Origin: Tritrichomonas musculus
Taxonomy: Eukaryota; Parabasalia; Tritrichomonadida; Tritrichomonadidae
DNA length: 64,000 nucleotides
Reading direction: 5' to 3'
Assembly (NCBI GenBank): GCA_039105265.1
Contig: JAPFFF010000010.1
Coordinates: forward strand, 1,302,001 to 1,366,000
Positions 48,401 through 59,345 of the stretch are shown here, piece after piece (position 1 is the stretch's first letter; each line of letters starts with the position of its first letter). The translations under genes were made by a program, and so were the position numbers. The notes below the pieces were generated by a model that was not told the origin of the DNA, made no database searches, and saw nothing but the letters and a program-made list of their open reading frames with translations.

Positions 48401-48762
48401 GCGTTTTTTTTTTTTTTTTTTTTTTTTTGGTTTTAAATCAGAATTGCCACATTCCTTAAAATCTCTATAAACAATATTTTATGAATATACAAATAAGGTA
48501 AATTGTGATTTCATTAAATTCATATTCGATTGAAACATATTGCAACAATTAAATGAAAGATTCATTTTCCTTTTTTATAAAAAGTTCATCAGAAATTTAA
48601 TGCTTTCTTCATTTTTTAATTATAAAGTAAATGCAGAAATCAGTTTTTATTAATGTTTTCAAAGAACTCTTATAATAATACAAGAGGAGTTGAAATCAAC
48701 CAAATAAAAAAACTTAAAAATTATAAAACGTCTATATATTTATACTTATATCTATATCTACA

Positions 48763-50191
48763 TTAATATTTGTCTATTATCAACAATAGGTTATAGTCGC
48801 ATTTCAAATTATAATATTCATAGCTTTCTTTTTCATAATCTGAAAAAGAGTCTTCTTCTTCCTCTTCATCATCATAATCTTTTTCATCTTCTTGAGGACT
48901 GTTGCGGTGCATTGGTTGTGTGAATTTGACGAAGTCCGTCCATGTTTTCTCTTTGTTCATCAATTTGTCTGTCATTCTCAAGAAGGTGAATTCTTTCATT
49001 CCTTTATTCTTCCACTTCAAGATTTGATTGTATGCATCCCAGTGGTAGCACTCGATTGCATTCTCGCCTTCAAAATCCAGACCATTTTTGGTTGCGATTT
49101 TGAAGACATCATTGACAAGGCTTTCTGGATCTGAGGATGCATACTTATCTTGTCCGCGCATTTCGAGACATGTGAAACAAAAATCGATGTCTTCTTCTTT
49201 GAACATTTTGGCGATTTCTGAATAACCGTCATTTCCATTTGCGTTGTAATATCCTGCTGTCGCTTCTGCGCTTCTCGCTTCACTCAAATACTGCCAATGA
49301 ATTCCTGGAACTTTTCCTGAGATTTCTGCGTTTGGGAACACTTTTCGCGCTGTTCTCAAGACGTTTCGTCCATGTTCGATCAACTTTTTGCGAGCACCAG
49401 CTCAAGAAGAATCTGCCATATTCAGTCTTGTATCCCGTCCGCCAGGACGCTGGCCCGCCTGGGTACACATTGTAGCTGTCGCCAGTGTCGTTTGGCGGCG
49501 ATGTCCACTCTGGATGGCCGGCCACTTTCGCGTCTTTGGCGAACATTTCTTTGAACATTTCGTCGTAGCGCTGGAACGAGCCGCTCGCTGGATACTCCCA
49601 TCTCGACAGCAAGTATGAAGGGTAGCGAAGCTCGCCGCATGGCCCGAGTCCGACTTCGATTTTTGAGATTGTTTTGCATTGAATGCACTTCTGAAAATGG
49701 TGGTTGAAATAGACCATGAAGTCTCGATACATCTCGAGTGGCGTCCTCTCGCCGAGTTTGACTGAATCGTATGAGAACGAGATGTATTCGTTGTTGATTT
49801 GATTGAATCTGTCAACAAAATGTGGCTTGGCTTCATGCTCGAATACGAATTTCGGAATTGGAATGTGAACTGTGTCGCCAATGTTTCCGCTGCATTGATG
49901 GAAGCTCAAGACTGGAAGTACTTTGAGGCCAAGTTTGTACATAACTTTGAAGAGCTGGTCGTGGCCTTGCCACCGACATTTGCGTGCCTCCTTTTCAACG
50001 AGTCCCCACCAAACATCAATCATAACTCCGTCGATTCCTCCTTCTTTCAACTGTTCACACCATTCGGTGAATTTGTTTAAGTAAGACGGCTTTCCTTCTT
50101 CGTTGATGACGTCGAGAGGTGCCATGACATAAACACTGCATCTGTTCTTGCTGTAATTGTTGAATTTATTGTTGTTATTGTTTACTTTCAT
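48763..50191 (-). pseudogene. Beta-amylase (GH14), full length with one frameshift
   Basis: From the ATG at 50191 the frame gives 303 codons (VYVMAPLDVINEEGKP; GIDGVMIDVWWGLVEKEA; VLSFHQCSGN; EVGLGPCGELRYPSY) up to WCSQK, where the run is AAAAAG instead of AAAAG in copy A, near 49,388. The sequence continues in another frame (EHGRNVLRTARKVFPNAEIS; GENAIECYHWDAYNQI) to the stop at 48763. Total length, about 476 residues, is normal for the family, and both catalytic Glu regions are present. The enzyme releases maltose from starch or glycogen-like glucans. The one-base insertion inactivates it unless it is a base-call error. The N-terminal two thirds are GC-rich. Confidence 0.88.
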
Positions 50192-51083
50192 TTGGATTGA
50201 GCGTATTAAATAATGAAGTGTATCATTGCTCTTGAGATAGATTATCTCATTTTTATATTTTTCATTGGAAATAATTCAAAATTGATAGTCTTGCGAAATA
50301 AATTATATCAAACATTTCTTAGTATTCAGGATTTTGATATACTTTTATCATTATTCTATCAGAATTCAACACAGTATAAAAATAAATTGAATGATTTTTA
50401 TTTTCCCCTAATTAAAAATGATTTATTTCAGTTTAAAAAAAAGTGACCAATCTTTCTTTGAAAAAATTTTTACGATTAGTCAAAAATTTATTCAAAATGT
50501 TGTAAACTTCACATTTTTTTGAAAATATTTCAATTAAATATTTTTTACTTATATAAACAATTTAAATTAGATACTGATGGATATAGTAATATTTGTATTC
50601 TTTTGATAGAAATTAAAAGATCTTTCATATTCACTCAATGGTATAATATCATACAAATCCAATATTAAAGAACCTATTATTATTTTTTTTTTTTTTTTTC
50701 TTTTTACAAATGAATAATAAATGGTGTGATTTAATTATCAATCATCTTTTATATATATATTATCAATAATAATGACGTTATGATTCTTTGTTAAGATATC
50801 TTAATTTCTGAATTAAATCTGGGCTCTCTTTTCTATTCAAAGAAGGTATTCCAAAAATTTTACCTACATTGCAACCAGAAGCATTCCAATGAACAACTGA
50901 AGAAAAAAGAAGATCACTTGGTCAACATTAAATCACCGAATACTGATAATTGATAAAATTATTTAACATGCAATAATATAGCTCACTTTTGTGCAATTCT
51001 TCGAAAGTGTGAACACATAAGAAATATTACTAATCTGTTGGCATTTGGTAGTGAATCAAAACCTACAATGTTTTAAATTTGAC
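50192..51083. other. Spacer between beta-amylase and kinase-Sel1 genes
   Basis: Its Sel1-proximal end (from about 50,900) is shared with copy A. A minus-strand peptide without ATG at about 50,780-50,915 (SSVVHWNASGCNVGKIFGIP, then SLNRKESPDLIQKLRYLN) looks like the end of an unidentified protein. A poly-T tract lies at about 50,682. An initiator-like TCATTA precedes the beta-amylase ATG by 20-25 bases. Confidence 0.4.
50211..50216 (-). promoter_or_regulatory. Initiator-like TCATTA
   Basis: TCATTATTT on the minus strand, 20-25 bases before the beta-amylase ATG. Confidence 0.4.
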
Positions 51084-54000
51084 TTATAAATCCTCTCCAA
51101 AACCTTTGTAAAATTCTGACGAAAGTTCTTTTGCGTTTGGATATTTAGGTGGAACTACTTTTTCATTCGCGTGTTCCACTTCTGATGAAAGAACTGGATC
51201 CAATGCGATATTGTATAAGTAATCTTTGTATCGATATGATCTGTATAATTCGTCAAAGGATAATTGAGACATATTTATCATATAGAGTATTTTCTCCGTT
51301 GAACTTTCTGTTATATCCGATCTTTCTCTAAGTTCTTGCTTGATCATTTCAATATTGAACTTAAAATGCAAAAGTAATGCCAAACTCAATAAAATGAATG
51401 AATGTATGAATTTATTCATTGATCTTATTAATAAATCGATTGATTTGCTGAGATCTGGAGTGCTTGCATCATACATGTAAATGTGAGCTAAGTTATACAT
51501 TGATAGATAATCATCTTTTTGTCGAATCGCTTCTCCAAAATATTCAATTGCATTGCCTATTTTTGCTTCAAATTTATCGCAACCGTGCTTGTATATAATA
51601 CCGAGATTGTTTTTCGAATATTGATTGTTGAATGACGATGCTTCCTTGTAGTAATGAATGGCTTCTAAAATGTCCTTTTTAACACACTTTCCTTCATGAA
51701 GTAAAAATCCATGCGAAAAATTTGCATCTCGGTCGTTATTTTTGGAAGCCAACATGAGATAGTATCGGCCCCTTTTAATATCCTTCTGTATATATAGGCC
51801 TAAATAGTAAGTGAGACCCAAGGTGAATTGTGCTCGTGGATCATTTTGATTTGCAGCGAGTGAAAAATAATGAATTGCTTTGTTGATATCTCGTGCAATA
51901 TATCGTCCTTCAAAATAAATGAGACCAAGACTGAATTGTGCTCGTGGATGATTTTGATTTGCAGCGAGTGAAAAATAATGAATTCCTTTGTTGATATCTC
52001 GTGCAATATATCGTCCTTCAAAATAAATGAGACCAAGACTGAATTGTGCTCGTGGATGATTTTGATTTGCAGCGAGTGAAAAATAATGAATTCCTTTGTT
52101 GATATCTCGTGCAATATATCGTCCTTCAAAATAAATGACGCCAAGACTGAATTGTGCTCGTGGATCATTTTGATTTGCAGCGAGTGAATAATAATGAATT
52201 CCTTTGTTGATATCTCGTGCAATATATCGTCCTTCAAAATAAATGACGCCAAGATTGAATTGTGCTCGTGGATCATTTTGATTTGCAGCGAGTGAAAAAT
52301 AATGAATTCCTTTGTTGATATCTCGTGCAATATATCGTCCTTCAAAATAAATGACGCCAAGATTGATTTGTGCTCGTGGATCATTTTGATTTGCAGCGAG
52401 TGAAAAATAATGAATTGCTTTGTTGATATCTCGTGCAATATATCGTCCTTCAAAATAAATGACGCCAAGACTGAATTGTGCTCGTGGATCATTTTGATTT
52501 GCAGCGAGTGAATAATAATGAATTCCTTTGTTGATATCTCGTGCAATATATCGTCCTTCAAAATAAATGACGCCAAGACTGAATTGTGCTCGTGGATCAT
52601 TTTGATTTGCAGCGAGTGAAAAATAATGAATTGCTTTGTTGATATCTCGTGCAATATATCGTCCTTCAAAATAAATGAGACCAAGATTGATTTGTGCTCG
52701 TGGATCATTTTGATTTGCAGCGAGTGAAAAATAATGAATTGCTTTGTTGATATCTCGTGCAATATCTCGTCCTTCAAAATAAATGACGCCAAGATTGAAT
52801 TGTGCTCGTGGATCATTTTGATTTGCAGCGAGTGAATAATAATGAATTCCTTTGTTGATATCTCGTGCAATATATCGTCCTTCAAAATAAATGACGCCAA
52901 GACTGAATTGTGCTCGTGGATCATTTTGATTTGCAGCGAGTGAAAAATAATGAATTGCTTTGTTGATATCTCGTGCAATATATCGTCCTTCAAAATAAAT
53001 GAGACCAAGATTGAATTGTGCTTGTGGATCATTTTGATTTGCAGCGAGTGAAAAATAATGAATTGCTTTGTTGATATCTCGTGCAATATATCGTCCTTCA
53101 AAATAAATGAGACCAAGATTGATTTGTGCTTGTGGATCATTTAGATTTGCAGCGAGTGAAAAATAATGAATTCCTTTGTTGATATCTCGTGCAATATATA
53201 GTCCTTCAAAATAAATGACGCCAAGATTGAATTGTGCTTGTGGATGATTTTGATTTGCAGCGAGTGAATAATAATGAATTGCTTTGTTGATATCTCGTGC
53301 AATATATAATCCTTCAAAATAAATGAGACCAAGATTGAATTGTGCTTGTGGATCATTTAGATTTGCAGCGAGTGAAAAATAATGAATTCCTTTGTTGATA
53401 TCTCGTGCAATATATAGTCCTTCAAAATAAATGACGCCAAGATTTAATTGTGCTTGTGGATGATTTTGATTTGCAGCGAGTGAATAATAATGAATTGCTT
53501 TGTTGATATCTCGTGCAATATCTCGTCCTTCAAAATAAATGAGACCAAGATTGATTTGTGCTTGTGGATCTTTTTGATTTGCAGCGAGTGAAAAATAATG
53601 AATTGCTTTGTTGATATCTCGTGCAATATCTCGTCCTTCAAAATAAATGACGCCAAGATTGAATTGTGCTTGTGGATGATTTTGATTTGCAGCGAGTGAA
53701 TAATAATGAATTGCTTTGTTGATATCTCGTGCAATATCTCGTCCTTCAAAATAAATGAGACCAAGATTGAATTGTATTTCTTGAATATTATGATTTGGAT
53801 CCAATGAAATCAAATGTTGTACTTTTAGATCTTCAAACTTAATATAAAAAAAAATATTTTCACAAAAAATTTTAGTCATTTTAATTATATCTGGCCTTTT
53901 GGTTGGTTCGGTATCTAAACATGATTTAAAAATGAAATTTTCATTAATTTCTAGTTTATCATTTATTTTTTGAGGTTTTCCGTATAATATGAAGTGAATG

Positions 54001-55112
54001 ATGTATGATAAAGAATAAATGTCTGATTTATATGTTTTGTTTTCATCAGGAACAGCTGGATCATTAAAATTATTTGTACGTTCTTTAGATTCTTCCAATG
54101 TTTCTTTGTTTTTATCGTCATCTTTGAGTACATGATCAAAATCAATTAATATTGCGTCCTTGTTCTGATTGATCATGATATTGCCACACCTTAAATCACG
54201 ACAAATATAATGCTGCGAATGAAGATATTGAATTGTCAGAAGAAGTTCAAATATAATGATGTATTTTTCTTGTTCATTTAAGTTTGCCAAATTATATTTA
54301 TCAAGCGTTTCTCCTTCAACATATTCAAGCAAAAGATATTTTGGATGATATGGGAATTCAATATAACCGATGTATGGAACAATGTATGGATAACGAATGT
54401 TTAAAAAATTGTTTCTTTCTCGTTTATTCAACTTATCACAATTTCCATGTGGAAGTTTCAATGCATACACTTCTTCTTTAGAAATATAATAAATCAATTT
54501 AACCATTCCACCACTTCCTCGTCCAAGTTCTCTTAATTCAATATAACTTTTGTTTACAAAATTTCTTCTTTTTTCTTGATGTTCAACAAATTTTTCATTT
54601 AAATATTTATCGTGCTTGTTTCGCGAATTTTGGTAGCCTTTCTTGATTAAAAATCCACTCACACAATTGACAATCATACTCCAAAAGCTCTGCAATTTTT
54701 TATCTCTAAACGAAAATTCTATTGAAAAGTTTCTGATTTCATTGAAAAAGTCACTATTTGAATTATCGGTATCAGATTGCATATTGTAGTTCTGGATAAA
54801 ATATGTTTCACAACCGTTAAATTGTTTTAAGATATCTTGTAGGATTGAATCGCCTGCTTTGCCTTCATTAGGAAAAATAATTATATTATAATCAAAACAT
54901 AAAACATAATATTTAATACCGTTTTGGATACATTCATCAATAACAATGATTTTATAATTGTTTTCGAACTGTTTTATTCCTTCTTTAGTTTGAAGAGTAT
55001 CTGGATAAAAAAAGAAATTGAAGTTTTTTAAAATTTCTTTTAAATGACAATTTGCTATAGTGATTTCTTCCTTTTTTGCTAACTCTTGGATTTTTTGAAT
55101 AAATTGTTGCAT
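51084..55112 (-). CDS. Kinase with C-terminal Sel1-like repeat array (1342 aa)
   Basis: Intact. The N-terminal 180 residues are of unknown fold. A kinase domain spans about 190-435: glycine loop GRGSGG (about 196), ALKLP lysine, HSQHYICRDLRCGNIMI (about 305) and LIDFDHV (about 324) where DFG is DFD, then KSDIYSL. The RDLR form resembles tyrosine-kinase-like loops and the catalytic Asp residues remain, so activity is uncertain. From about 445 run eighteen nearly identical 36-aa Sel1 units (AQFNLGVIYFEGR-IARDIN, then KAIHYFSLAANQNDP), then two or three divergent units and a tail ending FYKGFGEDL. Sel1 arrays make protein-binding solenoids. The ATG is preceded by TCATTAAACA at 6-11 bases. A truncated copy of its 3' end lies at 11131. 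Confidence 0.92.
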   Translation of the reverse strand: MQQFIQKIQELAKKEEITIANCHLKEILKNFNFFFYPDTLQTKEGIKQFENNYKIIVIDECIQNGIKYYVLCFDYNIIIFPNEGKAGDSILQDILKQFNGCETYFIQNYNMQSDTDNSNSDFFNEIRNFSIEFSFRDKKLQSFWSMIVNCVSGFLIKKGYQNSRNKHDKYLNEKFVEHQEKRRNFVNKSYIELRELGRGSGGMVKLIYYISKEEVYALKLPHGNCDKLNKRERNNFLNIRYPYIVPYIGYIEFPYHPKYLLLEYVEGETLDKYNLANLNEQEKYIIIFELLLTIQYLHSQHYICRDLRCGNIMINQNKDAILIDFDHVLKDDDKNKETLEESKERTNNFNDPAVPDENKTYKSDIYSLSYIIHFILYGKPQKINDKLEINENFIFKSCLDTEPTKRPDIIKMTKIFCENIFFYIKFEDLKVQHLISLDPNHNIQEIQFNLGLIYFEGRDIARDINKAIHYYSLAANQNHPQAQFNLGVIYFEGRDIARDINKAIHYFSLAANQKDPQAQINLGLIYFEGRDIARDINKAIHYYSLAANQNHPQAQLNLGVIYFEGLYIARDINKGIHYFSLAANLNDPQAQFNLGLIYFEGLYIARDINKAIHYYSLAANQNHPQAQFNLGVIYFEGLYIARDINKGIHYFSLAANLNDPQAQINLGLIYFEGRYIARDINKAIHYFSLAANQNDPQAQFNLGLIYFEGRYIARDINKAIHYFSLAANQNDPRAQFSLGVIYFEGRYIARDINKGIHYYSLAANQNDPRAQFNLGVIYFEGRDIARDINKAIHYFSLAANQNDPRAQINLGLIYFEGRYIARDINKAIHYFSLAANQNDPRAQFSLGVIYFEGRYIARDINKGIHYYSLAANQNDPRAQFSLGVIYFEGRYIARDINKAIHYFSLAANQNDPRAQINLGVIYFEGRYIARDINKGIHYFSLAANQNDPRAQFNLGVIYFEGRYIARDINKGIHYYSLAANQNDPRAQFSLGVIYFEGRYIARDINKGIHYFSLAANQNHPRAQFSLGLIYFEGRYIARDINKGIHYFSLAANQNHPRAQFSLGLIYFEGRYIARDINKAIHYFSLAANQNDPRAQFTLGLTYYLGLYIQKDIKRGRYYLMLASKNNDRDANFSHGFLLHEGKCVKKDILEAIHYYKEASSFNNQYSKNNLGIIYKHGCDKFEAKIGNAIEYFGEAIRQKDDYLSMYNLAHIYMYDASTPDLSKSIDLLIRSMNKFIHSFILLSLALLLHFKFNIEMIKQELRERSDITESSTEKILYMINMSQLSFDELYRSYRYKDYLYNIALDPVLSSEVEHANEKVVPPKYPNAKELSSEFYKGFGEDL
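51835..53778 (-). repeat. 108-bp coding minisatellite, eighteen copies
   Basis: Eighteen 108-bp units encode the Sel1 repeats. Neighbours differ at only a few bases, and the variants (D/Y after GR; A/G before IHY; F/Y; D/H) recur in mixed order, which points to unequal crossing-over and gene conversion. The opposite strand is also open across it, but only as a consequence of the repeat. Confidence 0.95.
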
Positions 55113-55117
55113 TTGTT

Positions 55118-55123
55118 TAATGA
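55118..55123 (-). promoter_or_regulatory. Initiator-like TCATTA
   Basis: TCATTAAACAA on the minus strand just before the kinase-Sel1 ATG. Confidence 0.4.
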
Positions 55124-55293
55124 GAAAATAATAATAATAATAAAAATGTTCAATTTTGATAAGTTATTTGGCCAAAAAAATTATTTAGATCAAATTATTT
55201 GGCATGCATTGAATTTTAAAAGACAAAAAAGTATTCAATTTAATAGAAATTCAGAGGTATGAGAACTTGGAAATATGATTATAATTCCTGATT

Positions 55294-55326
<33 letters not shown>

Positions 55327-56217
55327 TCACTTAATATCATATGTTATACATTATTTTTATAAATATTTATATTTTAAAATATTCAATGAAATTGATGTAA
55401 ACCAAGTTTTTATTGATATTAAAGATAATTGTAATATTAAATTTAATTTAATTAATTATTTGTGTTTTTTGATCCATTTTTCAATATTAATCTGTCCCAT
55501 TTTAATATTTTTTTTCAAATAATCTAGCAAAACATAAAAAAAAAAAAATAATATCATAAAATTCATTCTTGTAATAAATTTCTACAAGCCTAATTGTTTT
55601 CATAAATTCTTATTTATGAGTTTTACCATAAATAATAGAGGCCAAAATTTAAATGTATTATATTTTGGTGATTTTCAATTTTGATTAAGAAGCTTTAGAA
55701 AAAGGCATTCTAACATTATGTATATACCATAAATATGTGACAAATTCAGCATTTATTTAAAAGTAATTAAAATATGATGATGATATTCAATTTATTTAAT
55801 TTCATCAAAACTAGAATTAAAAATATTTTTATTAAATATACCAGACAATAAAAAATTTTATAATCATTTCCAAGAAAAATATAATAAAAATATCATTTTA
55901 TATATATTTTTGAACGATATTGAATGCTTATAAGAATAATTTTGATTGCACTTATAGAAATATTTGTATATACTATCAAATTTTCAAAAAAAATTGGTCA
56001 ATTTTTTTTTTAATATATCTTAAAATTCATTCCTAAAAAGTTTTTACAAAGTTTTATATAAGCATTAAATTATATAATTATTATTTTAGAATAGTTTTAG
56101 CATAAAAGATAGGGTCATTTTTTCTGTGGGATTTTCAAAACTTAAAATGCAATTTTATCAGTAGTTTTCCTGTGAAAATATATTTTTTAAATAAATATAC
56201 ATATTAATATATCATCA
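55124..56217. other. AT-rich intergenic DNA with (TA)n microsatellite
   Basis: A perfect AT dinucleotide run spans about 55296-55324. The rest is noncoding with no gene or structured RNA seen, up to the target duplication of the Mutator-like element. Confidence 0.6.
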
Positions 56218-56357
56218 AATTCAAAAGGGAAGTGTCATTTATCCCCAAAAAAATTGAAAGAAAATTGGGGATAAATGGTAATTTGCGAGCCATTTATCCC
56301 CAAACCAACTTTTTGAATGAAATTTTATCGTAATTCGTTTAATTATTTTTTAAGCAA

Positions 56358-57320
56358 ATGGGTGGGAATAATTCGATATCAGAAGTAGAGGAAAATGATG
56401 AAATGTTAGATGATGAAATAGAAGAAGAAAATGAAGAGATAAATCGTTTTAAACATGCAAATATTCGAGAAGCTAAATATGTATTTCATGAAACAGACAA
56501 TATTCAAGCTTTGCCATCATTAGATGAACCCATTCGACTATCAGAGGAAACAAGATTAGAAAATGGTTTAGTTACCAGAAAATTAAGAGAAGAACAGCAA
56601 GAAAAAAAAATGAATAATTTAAAGCCAATAGATCTGCAAGCAATCAACAATCTAGCAGAAGGAAATGACGTAATTATTGATGATTATGACTTTTACACTT
56701 TAATCTCTCTTATCAATTCACTCATTGAAAATCATAATATTGCAATAATATCTACCAATTCGATGATTGGAAAATTATATGAATACTTCAACGAAACATC
56801 TACACATATCGGTATTAGAACAAAAAATTTAATAATAAAATCAAATTCCAATATTTTAGATATTGAATTGTGCGAGAATGTTGATTTCAGCAACTACCAA
56901 GTATTTATTTGCCTTTTGGATCAAAATTGCAATGAAGAATTAAATAGAGCAATATTGAAATCAATTTGTTCTCATGATAAACCTATAATTATTTACAGAA
57001 TTTTCCCATCATATGGATTTGCTGATCAAATTATATTTGAAGAACTTGTTCATCAGAATATATTTTTGCATGCGCAAAAGCCAAATATTATATGCCAATC
57101 TTCATCATTTATTGATTTCCATAATTGTTCTAATATATCTTTTCCTACTCTGCAATTTGCTAATGAAATAATCAGGAAAAGTGGATATCAGTTTGGTTTT
57201 GAAATTTTTTCAAAAGATTCAATAAAGCCTCAAGAAACTAGAATAAGATTTTTTTGTAAATGTTCAAAAAATAAAGATCCATGTCCTTTTTATTTTTTAT
57301 ATATATTTAAAATTCTGTAG
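56358..57320 (+). pseudogene. MULE transposase, N-terminal piece
   Basis: 320 codons. The first 110 residues are acidic (EVEENDEMLDDEIEEENEEI). Residues 110-265 form an unassigned alpha/beta-looking domain (NIAIISTNSMIGKLYEYFNE). Residues about 270-320 begin a FAR1/WRKY-GCM1-type zinc-binding domain (RIRFFCKCSKNKDPCPFYF). The frame ends near 57,310, and the rest of the zinc domain, with the HNHEL signature, is in another frame just downstream. It would bind the element's ends. Confidence 0.75.
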
Positions 57321-57399
57321 GCAAGATTGCACGTATAAAATATCTCAAATAAATCCTAATCATAATCATGAGCTTGATCCATCAAAAGTTAAATGGAAA

Positions 57400-58173
57400 T
57401 TGCTGAATTCCAAACAAGTTCGATTAGTATTATCTTTAAGAAGAAATAAGATGCCGATATTAGAAATAAATAAGATACTTGGTGATTTATACAATATTGA
57501 CATAAATCTTACTAATAACCAAATTAGAAAGTTAAAAAGAAAAGGACATTGGAACTTAAATAACCTCGAAACAATTGAACTTGAGAATAATGTTAAGCAA
57601 AACAACGGAATTGTTAGAATAAAAGAAGATGAAATTGATGGGGAAAAAATTAGAACAGCAATATTAGTAATTGATCCTGATGAATATGAGAATTTAAAAT
57701 CTGATAAAGGAAATCCAATGTTTATTGATGGAACTGCTGTACCAAACAGACTTAATTGGGAACTTACAATGATAACGTTAGGCGATCAATATCTTGGAAT
57801 TCAACCAGGCGGTTCAATGTTTTCAATTAATTCTAATAAAGAAATATTTGATTGGTTTTTGGAACAAATTCTTGATCTGCTCAAAGATAAATATCAAATA
57901 ACTATGATTACTGATGAGGATTTATCTTTATCATCATCAATTGATTCCTATAATTTAGCAAACGAAGAAAAAACGCAGATCAACCATGTTTTATGCTCAT
58001 GGCACAAGACTCGCAATTTCGAAAAAAAGCTAAACGAATGCAAATTAGATGAATCTACTAAAGAACGAATTCGTTTTTGTTGGAAAAGAATATGCTATTC
58101 ACCAAAAAAAGGCATTGTTCTTTCATGTATCGATGAGATTAAACAATTGAACTATACATTGACAATCACGTAG
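57400..58173 (+). pseudogene. MULE transposase, catalytic core piece
   Basis: 257 codons. It contains the MULE core: IDGTAVPNRLNWELTMITLG (first Asp), FSINSNKEIFDWFLEQIL, ITMITDEDLSLSSSIDSY (second Asp) and the C-x2-H motif in HVLCSWHKTRNFEKKL. Just upstream in the same frame lies NHNHELDPSKVKW, the end of the zinc domain. The frame is lost near 58,155; beyond it, in another frame, FTAGYNVTSLSESANSMLKR matches the conserved TT-s-SES-NS block that holds the third acidic residue of the family. Confidence 0.82.
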
Positions 58174-58364
58174 TTCCTATATTAAACAAATTTTCAAGAG
58201 CTTTTATTCCATGCTTCACAGCTGGATACAACGTAACAAGTCTATCTGAAAGCGCTAATTCAATGCTGAAACGAAATTTGACCTCTGCTTATTACACACT
58301 TTTTGAAATAAAAGAAAACATTCGTAGAGCATACTAAAATAAAAACATTGTTCAACACGAAAAA

Positions 58365-59345
58365 TTGATTGCTAAACAAAGGGGAGGTTCTTTTTTAGAT
58401 GAAACATTTGGTATTGTAGTTCATTCAAAAGTTGAAGAAATATTAATTTCATCTCTTTTAAAAGCATTTCGCTTGAATAAAGTTGATGACAATTGTTATT
58501 TTGATCCAAGATTTCCAGATGAGAAATTTGAAATAAATTATCCAGATTGTGAGTGCCAGAAAGTTAGATATTCTGGTCTACCTTGTAGTCATATTATGAG
58601 ATGGTCATTAGATCATAAATTAAATCCAATGCTACAAGTATCAAAAAAATATTTAGAATATGCACCATCATTCACCGAAATAACTGACTTTTCAAAGAAA
58701 AAAGAAAACTTTTGGAGAGAGGTAATTTCATCTAAATACAAACAAATGAGAATTCAGCTAAAAGAATCACAACCCGACCTTATTGATAGCTTTTCAAAAG
58801 CAATACCAAGAGAAAAGGTTTTACCCAATTTACCAGAAAAAGATAAAACTCAAACAATTAGATATAACAAAATCCTTTCTTATGCAAAGGATCTAGCAAA
58901 GCATGCCTCAAAGTCAGAAAATGAAACGCAAAATTCAATTCATCAATTGAAAATGATGATAAACACAATTATAAAAGGCAGTGATCATGACCCAAATGAA
59001 GAGGGTGAAGTTTTTGAAGCCAAAACTAAAAAAAAAGGTCGTCCTAAGAAAACTAGAATTAGACCATCATTTGAAAATTCATCTAAAAGGAAATGTCCGG
59101 TATGTACAAAACTCGGATATGAAAGTGATCATATGGCAGGATTATGCAAATACTATCAAAGACTAATAGAAATTGGACAAGAAATGAATCAAGCATTTAC
59201 TGACCAAGAACTTAAAAAATGTAGTTTATGTAAGTGTAAAGGACACAACTGTAAAAAATGCCTTGCATTAAAGGCACTAAAAGATGAAATAACCGAACAA
59301 ATGCAACATCATCAAGATGATAAACTCACTTCTGAAAATGAATAA
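58365..59345 (+). pseudogene. MULE transposase, SWIM zinc-finger piece
   Basis: 326 codons, in frame with the SES-NS block after one TAA near 58,336. A SWIM finger (CECQKVRYSGLPCSHIM) is followed by a basic linker with an AT-hook-like KKKGRPKKTRIRP and two zinc knuckle-type clusters (CPVCTKLGYESDHMAGLC; CSLCKCKGHNCKKC). This is the standard C-terminal layout of FAR1/MuDR transposases. Confidence 0.82.

Larger units (their letters stand above)
46793..51782 (-). repeat. Copy B of the inverted segmental duplication
   Basis: Reverse complement of 11,101-16,307 with gaps. It keeps the full Sel1-beta-amylase intergenic region and all of beta-amylase. It lacks about 1.3 kb of the CH gene: the joint is near 47,038-47,045, where CH codons meet the sequence found at about 14,735 in copy A. 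Between 47,470 and 48,530 it carries sequence not found in copy A. Edges are sharp at both ends. Confidence 0.93.

Noticed and set aside
51800-53140. 446-codon open frame on the plus/minus complement of the Sel1 array (repeating IHSLQIKMIHEHNS pattern)
   Set aside because: It is an off-frame reading of the same 108-bp repeats; any frame free of stops in one unit is free in all of them.
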